The position numbers and the translations under genes are program-made. 64,000 nt of DNA, taken from IMG/VR virus record IMGVR_UViG_3300047564_003078, positions 28,766 through 92,765 of that record; one strand, given 5' to 3'. This DNA is from a virus. Positions within the stretch are counted from its first letter, which is position 1; every line of letters starts with the position of its first letter. This document shows, piece by piece, positions 9,347 through 17,060 of this stretch. The notes beneath the pieces were generated by a model. It saw only the letters and a program-made list of their open reading frames with translations, was not told the DNA's origin and made no database searches.

Positions 9347-10137
9347 AATTAGGTATAGTAGGGTTAGGTGCTGTAGGAAGTGCAAACAAACAAGGGTTTG
9401 AATATCTTGGTCACGAAGTAAGTGTACACGACATCAAATTGCCCACACTAATAACTGATGTACTAAACACCGAAATAGTATTTATTTGTGTTCCAACTCC
9501 TCAAGCAGCAGATGGTAGTTGCAATACAAGTATAATCGAAAGTGTAATACAAGAATTACAAGACCACACATACAAGGGTATTGTAGCTATACGTAGTACC
9601 GTAGTTCCTGGTTTTACACAACGAATGATAGATACATATAAAAATCTAACTATTTGTTTTGTTCCTGAATTTTTAAGAGAACGTTGTGCTGCTGACGATT
9701 TTATAAACAATCACAAACTACTTGCTATTGGAACACATGATATTTGGGTGTATAGAAAACTTGTAAAAGCTCATGGCAACTTACCAGAGAATACAGAACA
9801 TCTTACGCCCAGTGAAGCAGAGGTGCTAAAATATTACAATAACGTATATGCAGCTCTACGTGTTACCTTTGCAAATGTTATGTACGAAATCTGTGATAAA
9901 CTAGATTGCGATTACACAACTATTAAAAATGCTTATATTAAAACAGGAAAAGCAGTTGACATGTATCTTGATGTGAGTCCTGGGCTAAGAGGTTACGGCG
10001 GAATGTGTTTGCCAAAAGATACACAAGCTATTGCTGCATTGTTAAATCAACTGAACTTGGACTTTGATCTAATACAAAGTATAAACAATGATAATAACAA
10101 ACTTAAAAAAACAGTGTTTAACGGAATGAGAGAATGA
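9343..10137 (+). CDS. UDP-glucose/GDP-mannose dehydrogenase family, short form
   Basis: 264 aa against about 430 for the family. It has the N-terminal NAD site GIVGLGAVGSA, RSTVVPG, FVPEFLRE, the central helix KYYNNVYAALRVTFAN, and the catalytic cysteine block GYGGMCLPKD near residue 220. It stops soon after, so the C-terminal UDP-binding domain is absent. Either a compact functional enzyme or one with altered activity. Overlaps both neighbours by 4 nt. Confidence 0.8.
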   Translation: MKLGIVGLGAVGSANKQGFEYLGHEVSVHDIKLPTLITDVLNTEIVFICVPTPQAADGSCNTSIIESVIQELQDHTYKGIVAIRSTVVPGFTQRMIDTYKNLTICFVPEFLRERCAADDFINNHKLLAIGTHDIWVYRKLVKAHGNLPENTEHLTPSEAEVLKYYNNVYAALRVTFANVMYEICDKLDCDYTTIKNAYIKTGKAVDMYLDVSPGLRGYGGMCLPKDTQAIAALLNQLNLDFDLIQSINNDNNKLKKTVFNGMRE

Positions 10138-10733
10138 AAAAGAATCCTTTACTCGGAAAGTCCGAAGCACAAGCAGGACAAGATTTATTTGCATTAGAAA
10201 TATGCAAAAATAAAACCTATATTGAGATTGGTGGCAGTCATCCTAGACGCATTAATAACACATTCAATCTAGATTCTAATCACGGATGGAAAGGATTTAG
10301 TATTGAACTAAACGACAAATGGAACAATGCATGGGACACGTCGTCGAGAAACAATCCTTGTTATTTTGAAAACGCACTTACATTTGATTACCTTGCAGCA
10401 ATTCGCGAACAAGGAATGACCACCAAAGTTGGATATTTGAGTTGCGACATTGAACCGCCTGAAAATACCTATGCAGCTTTGCAGCGTGTAATCAATCAAG
10501 GTGTTGAGTTTGAATCTATTACATTTGAACACGACTGGTATAACTTTCCTGATACAACCTTTAATGAACAAGCAACTGAGTTTTTAAAGAAGCATGGATA
10601 CAAAGTTGCTGTTAGAGATGTGTTTTGTAAAAAATCTTGGCTACCATATGAAACATGGTATGTAAGAGAAGACATAGTATTCGAAGAACTAGACTTTCAA
10701 CAATGGCGTGCAAACAAGGTACAAACTCTATAA
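10134..10733 (+). CDS. FkbM-like methyltransferase
   Basis: 199 aa. SEAQAGQDLFALE at the start, then KTYIEIGGSHPRRINNT (a SAM-binding loop of the FkbM type, D/E-I-G-G/A) near residue 32 and FEHDWYNFPDT near residue 125. Likely O-methylates a sugar. Overlaps the dehydrogenase by 4 nt and shares its last base with the next ATG (TAATG). Confidence 0.6.
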   Translation: MKKNPLLGKSEAQAGQDLFALEICKNKTYIEIGGSHPRRINNTFNLDSNHGWKGFSIELNDKWNNAWDTSSRNNPCYFENALTFDYLAAIREQGMTTKVGYLSCDIEPPENTYAALQRVINQGVEFESITFEHDWYNFPDTTFNEQATEFLKKHGYKVAVRDVFCKKSWLPYETWYVREDIVFEELDFQQWRANKVQTL

Positions 10734-11017
10734 TGTTAATAGACCGTCCTGATTTAGTTGAACTGATTGGTGAGTCATTGATATATGAACAAGCCAACAG
10801 TGTGACATATGCACGTTTTAGAGATGAACCAAAAAAAAGTTTATATGCAGGACGTTGGATAATCGGCGGCAGTGCCGAGGAGATTGCTGTAGCACAAGGT
10901 TATTTGAGTTATGATAGTTGGAAAGAATTATTCAGTTTAGCAGACAAAAATCCTACTCTTAGAAAACAACTTGACAAAACTCTTGACATATATTATCTTA
11001 TAAAAAATGGAAAATAA
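10733..11017 (+). CDS. Unknown 94-aa protein in glycan operon
   Basis: Start chosen at ATG 10733, which overlaps the preceding stop (TAATG); an upstream in-frame ATG at 10655 lies deep inside the methyltransferase gene. Product starts MLIDRPDLVELIGES and contains RDEPKKSLYAGRW. Helical, soluble, no recognised domain. Confidence 0.6.
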   Translation: MLIDRPDLVELIGESLIYEQANSVTYARFRDEPKKSLYAGRWIIGGSAEEIAVAQGYLSYDSWKELFSLADKNPTLRKQLDKTLDIYYLIKNGK

Positions 11018-11810
11018 AATGAAAATTATTGCAGGCCCATGCCAGCACGAAACTCTAGAACAGAGTTTAGAAATTGCTCAAGAATGCAAACGTGTATGTG
11101 AAAAATACGGCGTTGAATATTATTTCAAGGCCAGCTATGATAAAGCAAACCGTACAAGTATGTCAGGTAAGCGAGGACTAGGTCTCGAAAAAACCATGTA
11201 TGACTTCAGAAGCCTAAAAGAACAATTAGGAGTAAATACACTAACAGACGTACACGATATAAACCAAGTAACTTATATCAATACAGTTTGGGGAGATTCA
11301 GTTGACGTTTATCAGATCCCTGCTTTTCTTTGTCGCCAAACAGATCTTATTAGAGCTTGTGTGGCAACAGGCAAAACGGTTAATATTAAAAAAGGACAGT
11401 TTCTTGCACCGTGGGATGTCGCGGGTATTCTTTCGAAGATCGAAGGAGCCAAAGAAGTTTGGATAACAGAGAGAGGAACTAGCTTTGGATATAATGCCTT
11501 GGTTGTTGATTTCACCGGCCTTAACTATATGCTCGATAATTTTAGTGTACCTATTGTACTCGACGCCACGCACAGTGTACAAAAACCAGGCGGCCGAGGA
11601 ACTAGTAGCGATGGCAATCGTTCTTATGTTCCTGGCTTGGCTCGTGCAGCTAGTGCTCTAGGCGTAACCAACTTCTTCCTAGAAGTACACCCTGATCCGG
11701 ACAACGCACCCAGCGATGGTCCTAATATGTTACATTTAAAAGACTTTGAAGATGTTGTAAAACAAATTAAAGTAGTCGGTGATGCAGCAAGAGGATACAC
11801 TTGGCTATGA
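11007..11810 (+). CDS. kdsA: 3-deoxy-8-phosphooctulonate synthase (KDO-8-P synthase)
   Basis: 267 aa. Condenses phosphoenolpyruvate with arabinose-5-phosphate to KDO-8-phosphate, the committed step to the LPS inner-core sugar KDO. Hallmarks: IAGPC near the start, FKASYDKANRTS, KKGQFLAPWD, ERGTSFGYN, DATHSVQ, and FLEVHPDPDNAPSDGPN. Full family length. An in-frame ATG at 11019 just after the upstream stop is an alternative start. Directly overlaps kdsB. KDO genes in a phage imply modification of host LPS or capsule. Confidence 0.93.
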   Translation: MENKMKIIAGPCQHETLEQSLEIAQECKRVCEKYGVEYYFKASYDKANRTSMSGKRGLGLEKTMYDFRSLKEQLGVNTLTDVHDINQVTYINTVWGDSVDVYQIPAFLCRQTDLIRACVATGKTVNIKKGQFLAPWDVAGILSKIEGAKEVWITERGTSFGYNALVVDFTGLNYMLDNFSVPIVLDATHSVQKPGGRGTSSDGNRSYVPGLARAASALGVTNFFLEVHPDPDNAPSDGPNMLHLKDFEDVVKQIKVVGDAARGYTWL

Positions 11811-12487
11811 CAACAGCAATACTAATCCCTGCAAGATATGCCAGTACTAGATTTCCTGGAAAGATGATGGCAAAGTTAAACGGTGTTCCCCTTGTAGAAC
11901 ATGTTTACAACAAGTGTGCTGCAACAGGACTTAGTACATATGTGCTAACTGATAACCAAGAAATTTACAACTACCTTGGTGCTAAAAAATGTTTGTGGAC
12001 TACAGAAGCAGAAAACGGTACAGAACGTTGTATGCAAGTTATTGACGAAGTGTTGCAATATGATCGCTACATTAATGTGCAAGGAGACATGCCAGACATT
12101 ACTCCTGAAATAATTCTTAAGGTAGAATCAGAATTACAAAAAAGTGATGTATCAACTGCATATACACAGATGGATTTTAACTTGCGTAATAATCCAAACA
12201 CTGTTAAAATGATACACAGTAGAGGAAGAGCACATTGGTTTCTACGTGCAAGCCTACAATATGGTGATCACCATCTTGGAGTATATGGCTACAACAGAGA
12301 AGCAAAATCAATGTATTCAACCAGCACCAAATTTATTGAAGAAGACATTGAAAAACTAGAACAACTAAGATGGATACAGAACGGTGTCAAAATCGGAGTT
12401 GTTGAAGTAGAGTTTGACGGTATAGAAATTAACACACCAGAAGATTTGGTAGAATGGCACAAACGTAATGGCGAACAAACATATTGA
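11807..12487 (+). CDS. kdsB: CMP-KDO synthetase (3-deoxy-manno-octulosonate cytidylyltransferase)
   Basis: 226 aa from ATG 11807, which overlaps the kdsA stop (ATGA); the TTG at 11801 is not needed. Nucleotidyltransferase signature IPARYASTRFPGKMM near the N-terminus, NVQGDMPDI near residue 85, and the C-terminal EGIEINTPEDL-like block (DGIEINTPEDL). Activates KDO with CTP. Slightly shorter than the usual 245-255 aa. Pairing with kdsA makes the assignment strong. Confidence 0.9.
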   Translation: MTTAILIPARYASTRFPGKMMAKLNGVPLVEHVYNKCAATGLSTYVLTDNQEIYNYLGAKKCLWTTEAENGTERCMQVIDEVLQYDRYINVQGDMPDITPEIILKVESELQKSDVSTAYTQMDFNLRNNPNTVKMIHSRGRAHWFLRASLQYGDHHLGVYGYNREAKSMYSTSTKFIEEDIEKLEQLRWIQNGVKIGVVEVEFDGIEINTPEDLVEWHKRNGEQTY

Positions 12488-12935
12488 TCTTTTTAAGGAA
12501 ATGATTCCTGCTATTGACTTAGGAATCAAAGAACTTTGGGATGCAGCAACCGACGAAGGCAAGAAAGAAATAAAACTTGACTTGTGGAATCTCAATCGTT
12601 ATATTAGTAGTGTTGGCGGCAGCTTTGAAAAACAAGCGTTGGCGTTGGTCAAAGTTAATGCATATTACAATAAGAACTGGGCAGTGTTAGGAGCAAATCA
12701 TCCTAAGCTACAATGGCAACTGTTGTGTGTTGCTGGTAAAACTGGTAAAAAAGAATTCCATCCGTGGATAGGGCTTAAAAAGAAAAAGGATGATAGTAGT
12801 AAAGCAGTAAAGTTATTATTACAAATTTATCCAAATATGAAGTTAGATGAGGTTGAAACGCTTGCTAGAATATCTACAAAAAAAGAGCTCCAAGAACTTG
12901 CCCGTGAACACGGATACGATAAAGTTGACCTCTAA
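12468..12935 (+). CDS. Probable gp62-like clamp-loader small subunit
   Basis: 155 aa overlapping the kdsB end by 20 nt. The pattern NRYISS, ALALVKVNAYYNKN, LQWQLL, KKEFHPWIGLKKKKD, then a C-terminal helix pair around LDEVETLARISTKKELQEL resembles the small clamp-loader subunit of T4-like marine phages (my recollection of family layout, not a search). Its place among replication genes (next to a DnaE-like protein and before primase) fits. No enzymatic motif is expected in gp62. Confidence 0.4.
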   Translation: MANKHIDLFKEMIPAIDLGIKELWDAATDEGKKEIKLDLWNLNRYISSVGGSFEKQALALVKVNAYYNKNWAVLGANHPKLQWQLLCVAGKTGKKEFHPWIGLKKKKDDSSKAVKLLLQIYPNMKLDEVETLARISTKKELQELAREHGYDKVDL

Positions 12936-13608
12936 AAGTTACACATGTGAATATTGCAACAAAAGTTACACTAAAGAAAGTACACTCGTTGCACACCTGT
13001 GTGAACCTAAAAGACGTTGGCTTCAGAAAGATGAAAAACGAGTACAGTTAGGGTTCTATGCCTTTCAAAGATTTTATCGACTAAGTGCAGGTGCTAAAAC
13101 AGACAAGACATATGATGAATTTGTAAAGTCAAGTTTCTATAATGCGTTTGTAAAGTTTGGTAGCTTTGTTAACAATGTAAGACCGCTGTATATGGAAAAA
13201 TATATCGATTATGTTGTAACCAGCGGAATTAAATTAGATCAATGGTGCAAAGACGAACTGTATGAAAAATATGCAATTGAGTTGATACGCAAAGAAGGTG
13301 TTGAAACAGCACTGGAGCGTAGTATAAATACAATGGTTGCTTGGGCTGCTGAACATAACAGCGTTTACAATCACTATTTCAATTACGTATCATTGAACAA
13401 ACTCACATGGGATATTAGAGATGGAAAGATATCTCCGTGGTTGGTTTTGAATTGCAAGAGCGGTAAAACAGCACTTGGCAAACTAAACAACGAACAGTTA
13501 AACATGTTGACCAATATCTTAGATCCACAACACTGGGCTGTGAGATTTAAAAGACAGCCAAAAGATGTAGAACTTGTAAAACAAATTTCACAGGAAGCCG
13601 GACTTTAA
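12925..13608 (+). CDS. C2H2 zinc-finger protein of unknown function
   Basis: About 227 aa if it starts at TTG 12925; GTG 12904 and ATG 12847 are in-frame alternatives overlapping the upstream gene further. I prefer 12925 because the zinc finger YTCEYCNKSYTKESTLVAHLC follows at once. The rest is helical with many aromatic residues and ends KQISQEAGL. Lies in the replication block, so a DNA-binding accessory role is plausible but unproven. Confidence 0.6.
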   Translation: MTSKSYTCEYCNKSYTKESTLVAHLCEPKRRWLQKDEKRVQLGFYAFQRFYRLSAGAKTDKTYDEFVKSSFYNAFVKFGSFVNNVRPLYMEKYIDYVVTSGIKLDQWCKDELYEKYAIELIRKEGVETALERSINTMVAWAAEHNSVYNHYFNYVSLNKLTWDIRDGKISPWLVLNCKSGKTALGKLNNEQLNMLTNILDPQHWAVRFKRQPKDVELVKQISQEAGL

Positions 13609-13611
13609 TTA

Positions 13612-14181
13612 ATGCCTGATATCGACATAGACTTTGCAGACAGAGACGTTGTACTATCAAAGTTACAACATCGTGTCGCACGATTGGAAACAGGTAAAAA
13701 ACATAATACGGGCGTGTACGTTACTGAGGTGCCACACAATCCTATAGATAATATTGCAACCATTGATTATAATACTGCTGAGGACAGAGGGTATTTTAAA
13801 CTTGACTTTCTTAACGTACACATTTACAAAGATGTACGTGACGAAGCTCACATGCAAGAGTTGATGAATAAAGAACCATTATGGGAATTACTTGAACATT
13901 TTGAGTTTTGCACACAGGTGTTTCATCTAAGTGGCAACGAAAATTTAGTAAAAAAACTAGCACCTAAAAGTATAGAACAACTAGCTGCTACACTGGCTAT
14001 TATTAGACCTTCAAAAAGATATCTAGCTAACACAGTAGATTGGAATAGAATAAACAACGAAGTTTGGACTGTACCAGACGACGGCAGTTACTACTTTAAA
14101 AAAGCCCATGCGTTTAGCTATGCTATGGCTGTGGTAGTACACATGAATTTGTTATGTGAAAAAGTCAACGAATCTTTTTAA
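13612..14181 (+). CDS. Miniature C-family (DnaE-like) DNA polymerase palm homologue
   Basis: 189 aa. Segments line up in order with bacterial DnaE: MPDIDIDFADRD (PDxDxDF, two catalytic Asp), HNTGVYVTEVP (HAAGVVI-like), FKLDFLN (FDFLG, third catalytic Asp), TQVFHLSGNENLVKKLAP (VFQLES...L.P), AIIRPSKR (ALYRPGP), and FKKAHAFSYAMAV (FNKSHAAAYA). PHP, fingers and C-terminal domains are missing and the gap between motifs is very short. It may be a replication accessory or a reduced polymerase. Family relation is clear by eye; activity is unknown. Confidence 0.65.
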   Translation: MPDIDIDFADRDVVLSKLQHRVARLETGKKHNTGVYVTEVPHNPIDNIATIDYNTAEDRGYFKLDFLNVHIYKDVRDEAHMQELMNKEPLWELLEHFEFCTQVFHLSGNENLVKKLAPKSIEQLAATLAIIRPSKRYLANTVDWNRINNEVWTVPDDGSYYFKKAHAFSYAMAVVVHMNLLCEKVNESF

Positions 14182-14533
14182 TTAACTGAACGCTTTTTCT
14201 TTTTATTCGTTTAAGAGTTAAGTTTGTTACATTAACGCATGGCCCTATAACAACTTTAACATCTTTGCTGTTCATAGTCATCATACAATATTTTAGATTA
14301 TCAATTTCTCTTCTGAGGAATATATTAATAGGAATCATTCGATTTGATTCCCACCACCATATTTCTCCTAAATCCAACAACAGTTTTTTATCCTCGGGTG
14401 TTCTTAAACCTGTATAAACAAACATGGTAGTAACATACTGATCTTGATTTGAGATAATGCCTACATATTCGTTGCCGCCATAAGCAACAACACTAACATA
14501 AGGAAATTGATTTTCTATTTCTTTTAATAACAT
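14165..14533 (-). CDS. Unknown phage protein
   Basis: 122 aa from ATG 14533 (GGAAAAG upstream); an upstream GTG at 14551 is possible. Contains VVAYGGNEYVGIISNQDQYV and LGEIWWWESNRMIP; basic C-terminus RIKRKSVQLIKK. It ends tail to tail with the DnaE-like gene, overlapping it by 17 nt. Function unknown. Confidence 0.6.
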   Translation of the reverse strand: MLLKEIENQFPYVSVVAYGGNEYVGIISNQDQYVTTMFVYTGLRTPEDKKLLLDLGEIWWWESNRMIPINIFLRREIDNLKYCMMTMNSKDVKVVIGPCVNVTNLTLKRIKRKSVQLIKKIR

Positions 14534-14540
14534 CTTTTCC

Positions 14541-14548
14541 AATAAATA
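14541..14548 (+). promoter_or_regulatory. T4-type late promoter (AATAAATA)
   Basis: AATAAATA about 33 nt upstream of the structural-type gene at 14581; AAGGA lies in the leader. Confidence 0.5.
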
Positions 14549-14580
14549 CACTATAATAATTTTTAAGGATCCAGTATAGT

Positions 14581-15354
14581 ATGCAACTAACCCCTAGATA
14601 TTTAGTCGATAATTTTACTTATGTTATTTCTAGTGAAACTGGATTTGTAGTGGAGTATAGACCAGTGTATAGCAGACAATTAAAAGTATATAGAGGTATA
14701 GACAATACCTTACAGTTTAGATTACTAAATGCTGATCAAAAACCTGTATTTGTTGAAGGTACTCCAATTTTTGTTGCCTTTGACGAAAATGGCATTTTGG
14801 TTATTGAACGTGACTGTACAGTTACCGACGATAGTAGTACAGCATTGAAAGGTATGTTTGAGGTAACCATAACCGAAAACGATTTGTTGAATATAAGACA
14901 ACAGTACCTTACCTATAACATTTATATAAATGGCAATTCTAAAACTTTAACCTACGCCAATAGAAATTTTGACAGTGCTGGAATAATATATGTAAACGGC
15001 AATAGCTTCCCAGGAGTTAAACCTAGCAAAGTTGTAAACAATTGGCAATTTTTAAATGACCTTTATTACGGAACATTAGATGAAGATGGTGAACGTATCA
15101 GTGCTGACCCTGGAATAAATGGTAACGAAGCATTGCATACCATTGCAGTTTATTCAAACGGTTACACAGGCAATCTAATTGTACAAGCTACGCTAGACAA
15201 CAGCACCGATACACTAGATTGGGCAACTGTAACTACTGTTACGTTTACCGGCAACGAAACAGAACCAACTCCTGTAAACTTTAACGGTGTTTACAATTAT
15301 CTAAGATTTGTAGCTGTTGACGATACTATTGAGAAGATACTCGTTAGAAATTAA
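14581..15354 (+). CDS. Virion-type beta-rich protein
   Basis: 257 aa, with LVDNFTYVISSETGFVVEYR at the start and many short beta strands with Asn/Thr/Gly turns. Contains a late promoter and leader, as structural genes do in this genome. No specific domain recognised; could be a tail or baseplate decoration protein. Confidence 0.6.
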   Translation: MQLTPRYLVDNFTYVISSETGFVVEYRPVYSRQLKVYRGIDNTLQFRLLNADQKPVFVEGTPIFVAFDENGILVIERDCTVTDDSSTALKGMFEVTITENDLLNIRQQYLTYNIYINGNSKTLTYANRNFDSAGIIYVNGNSFPGVKPSKVVNNWQFLNDLYYGTLDEDGERISADPGINGNEALHTIAVYSNGYTGNLIVQATLDNSTDTLDWATVTTVTFTGNETEPTPVNFNGVYNYLRFVAVDDTIEKILVRN

Positions 15355-15388
15355 TTGACATACAGACAGTAAAATGCTACTATGAACT
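15355..15388 (+). promoter_or_regulatory. sigma70-type promoter abutting primase start codon
   Basis: TTGACA 15355-15360, 17-nt spacer ending TGC, TACTAT 15378-15383, then GAACT and ATG 15389. Predicted start point at or next to the start codon; no Shine-Dalgarno. Confidence 0.65.
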
Positions 15389-16387
15389 ATGAGCATTGTA
15401 TCTGACGTCTTGACCACTTACTTGCCTGCAAAGCGTAAAACCACACCTAGTGGTTGGACCAGCTTCAATGCACCTTGTTGTACGTACAATGGTGAAAATG
15501 CAGACACTAGAGGACGTGGCGGACTTATCACAGAAGGCGATGTAATCAGCTATCATTGCTTCAACTGTGGCTTCAAAGCCAGCTGGCAACCCGGACGCAA
15601 TCTAAGTCACAAGTTTAAAAAATTGTTGGAATGGTTAAACACACCCGACAGTGAAATTACAAAACTTGCACTGGATGTAATGCGTATCAACGAAGGCGTC
15701 GAAGTTCAAATACACAAAGTTGAACTGCCTGAATTTACAACCGTGCCTTTGCCAGATGACGCTGTGCGTATACGAGACATACCAGACTACAATGAAAACT
15801 GTTTGAGTTTTAAAAACTTTTTACAGGTAATTGATTATATGGCTGAACGTAATCTAAATCTCGATGATACAGATTATTATTGGAGCCCTAGCCTTGCATA
15901 TAGAGAACGTTTGATTGTTCCGTTTTACTATGAAGGTAGGATTGTAGGATGGACTGCTCGCAGTATAAATCAAAACAAAAAACCCAAGTACCTTACAGAA
16001 ACACAACCTGGATTTGTGTATAACTTGGATGAGCAACGTCCACAAAAAGCATTTACTCTAGTATGCGAAGGACCCATCGATGCTATCCATATCGAAGGGT
16101 GTGCGTTAACTGGTAGCGAAATAAACGACGCCCAGGCCTTGTTACTAAACAGACTTGGCAAGGATATATACATTGTTCCGGATAGAGATCAAGCTGGCAG
16201 TAAACTAATTGAACAAGCTATTGACAGAGGTTGGGGTGTTAGTATGCCAGAATGGGGTCCGGGCATAAAAGATATAAGCGATAGCGTAGCCAAGCACGGT
16301 AGACTATATACACTGTATAGTATCGTAGCTGCGGCTGAAACATCGCCGCTTAAAATTAGATTGAGAGCAAAGAAATGGTTTATTTAA
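15389..16387 (+). CDS. DNA primase (T4 gp61-like)
   Basis: 332 aa. N-terminal zinc-binding domain (CCTYNGE ... YHCFNCGFK, about residues 29-63), then TOPRIM motifs LVCEGPIDAIHIEG and YIVPDRDQAGSKL in the second half. Synthesises RNA primers together with the gp41-type helicase encoded at 18695. Length matches gp61 (342 aa). Its promoter has a host-type -35/-10 directly abutting the start codon. Confidence 0.9.
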   Translation: MSIVSDVLTTYLPAKRKTTPSGWTSFNAPCCTYNGENADTRGRGGLITEGDVISYHCFNCGFKASWQPGRNLSHKFKKLLEWLNTPDSEITKLALDVMRINEGVEVQIHKVELPEFTTVPLPDDAVRIRDIPDYNENCLSFKNFLQVIDYMAERNLNLDDTDYYWSPSLAYRERLIVPFYYEGRIVGWTARSINQNKKPKYLTETQPGFVYNLDEQRPQKAFTLVCEGPIDAIHIEGCALTGSEINDAQALLLNRLGKDIYIVPDRDQAGSKLIEQAIDRGWGVSMPEWGPGIKDISDSVAKHGRLYTLYSIVAAAETSPLKIRLRAKKWFI

Positions 16388-16497
16388 AAAAGATTTGGTC
16401 TATACTTACATGGCCCTATAATAAAATCAAAGAAGAGATTGCATGGCGTAAACGTTTGAAAGAACTACGCAAGAGAGATCCGTTTATTTACAAATGA
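16375..16497 (+). CDS. Small conserved-looking basic protein, 40 aa
   Basis: ATG 16375 overlaps the primase end and its TGA overlaps the next ATG, so it is translationally coupled on both sides. Sequence begins MVYLKKIWSILTWPYNKI and ends LRKRDPFIYK: an amphipathic N-terminal helix followed by a basic helix. Possibly membrane- or partner-binding; function unknown. Confidence 0.6.
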   Translation: MVYLKKIWSILTWPYNKIKEEIAWRKRLKELRKRDPFIYK

Positions 16498-17060
16498 AAT
16501 ATAGAATATTACTAGTAGCATTGGAAGCAGAACTTCCTTATAAACTTGCACCTAAAAATTATAAAGTAATTTACACAGGTGTAGGAAAAGTAAACGCAGC
16601 ATTTGAAGCCACTAGAGCTATTGCAGAAGCACACAGTTTGGGGTTCCATCCTGAAGTTTATAACTACGGCACTGTTGGATCATGTAAACCCGATCTTACA
16701 GGCATGCACCGTATTACAAGATTTGTGCAGCGTGACATGAATGCAGAACCGCAAGCACCAAGAGGTGTAACTCCATTTGAAGCAGGGCTACCCTATTTGG
16801 ACTTTTCACTGGATATGACTCATGGTCTTACGCTAGGCACAGGCGATCAGTTTGTACACGAATTAGAACCGTGGCTGGTAAACAACAGCATTGATGTAGT
16901 TGACATGGAAGCATATGCTATTGCTCATGTGTGTAAACGCATGAATGCACAATTCACTTGCTACAAGTATATCACCGATTATGTAGGTACACCGCATCAA
17001 GCAGACACTTGGCAACAGAATGTAGCAAATGGTGTAGGGGAAATTTTAAAAGTATTATGA
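16494..17060 (+). CDS. MTA/SAH nucleosidase-like protein (purine phosphorylase fold)
   Basis: 188 aa. YTGVGKVNAAFEATRAI near residue 27, YNYGTVGSC near residue 57, LGTGDQF near residue 121, and VVDMEAYAIAHVCK near residue 138 are the ligand-binding and glutamate motifs of the MTAN/PNP family. Probably cleaves a purine (deoxy)nucleoside or 5'-methylthioadenosine. Shorter than MTAN (about 230 aa). Overlaps both neighbours by 4 nt. Confidence 0.75.
   Translation: MKYRILLVALEAELPYKLAPKNYKVIYTGVGKVNAAFEATRAIAEAHSLGFHPEVYNYGTVGSCKPDLTGMHRITRFVQRDMNAEPQAPRGVTPFEAGLPYLDFSLDMTHGLTLGTGDQFVHELEPWLVNNSIDVVDMEAYAIAHVCKRMNAQFTCYKYITDYVGTPHQADTWQQNVANGVGEILKVL

Noticed and set aside
10655-10732. Upstream start for the 94-aa gene
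   Set aside because: It would overlap the methyltransferase gene by 79 nt, while ATG 10733 sits exactly at its stop, as in the rest of the operon.
16375-16497. Attachment or recombination site near primase
   Set aside because: The short segment is better explained as a coupled 40-codon gene; no repeat or integrase nearby.
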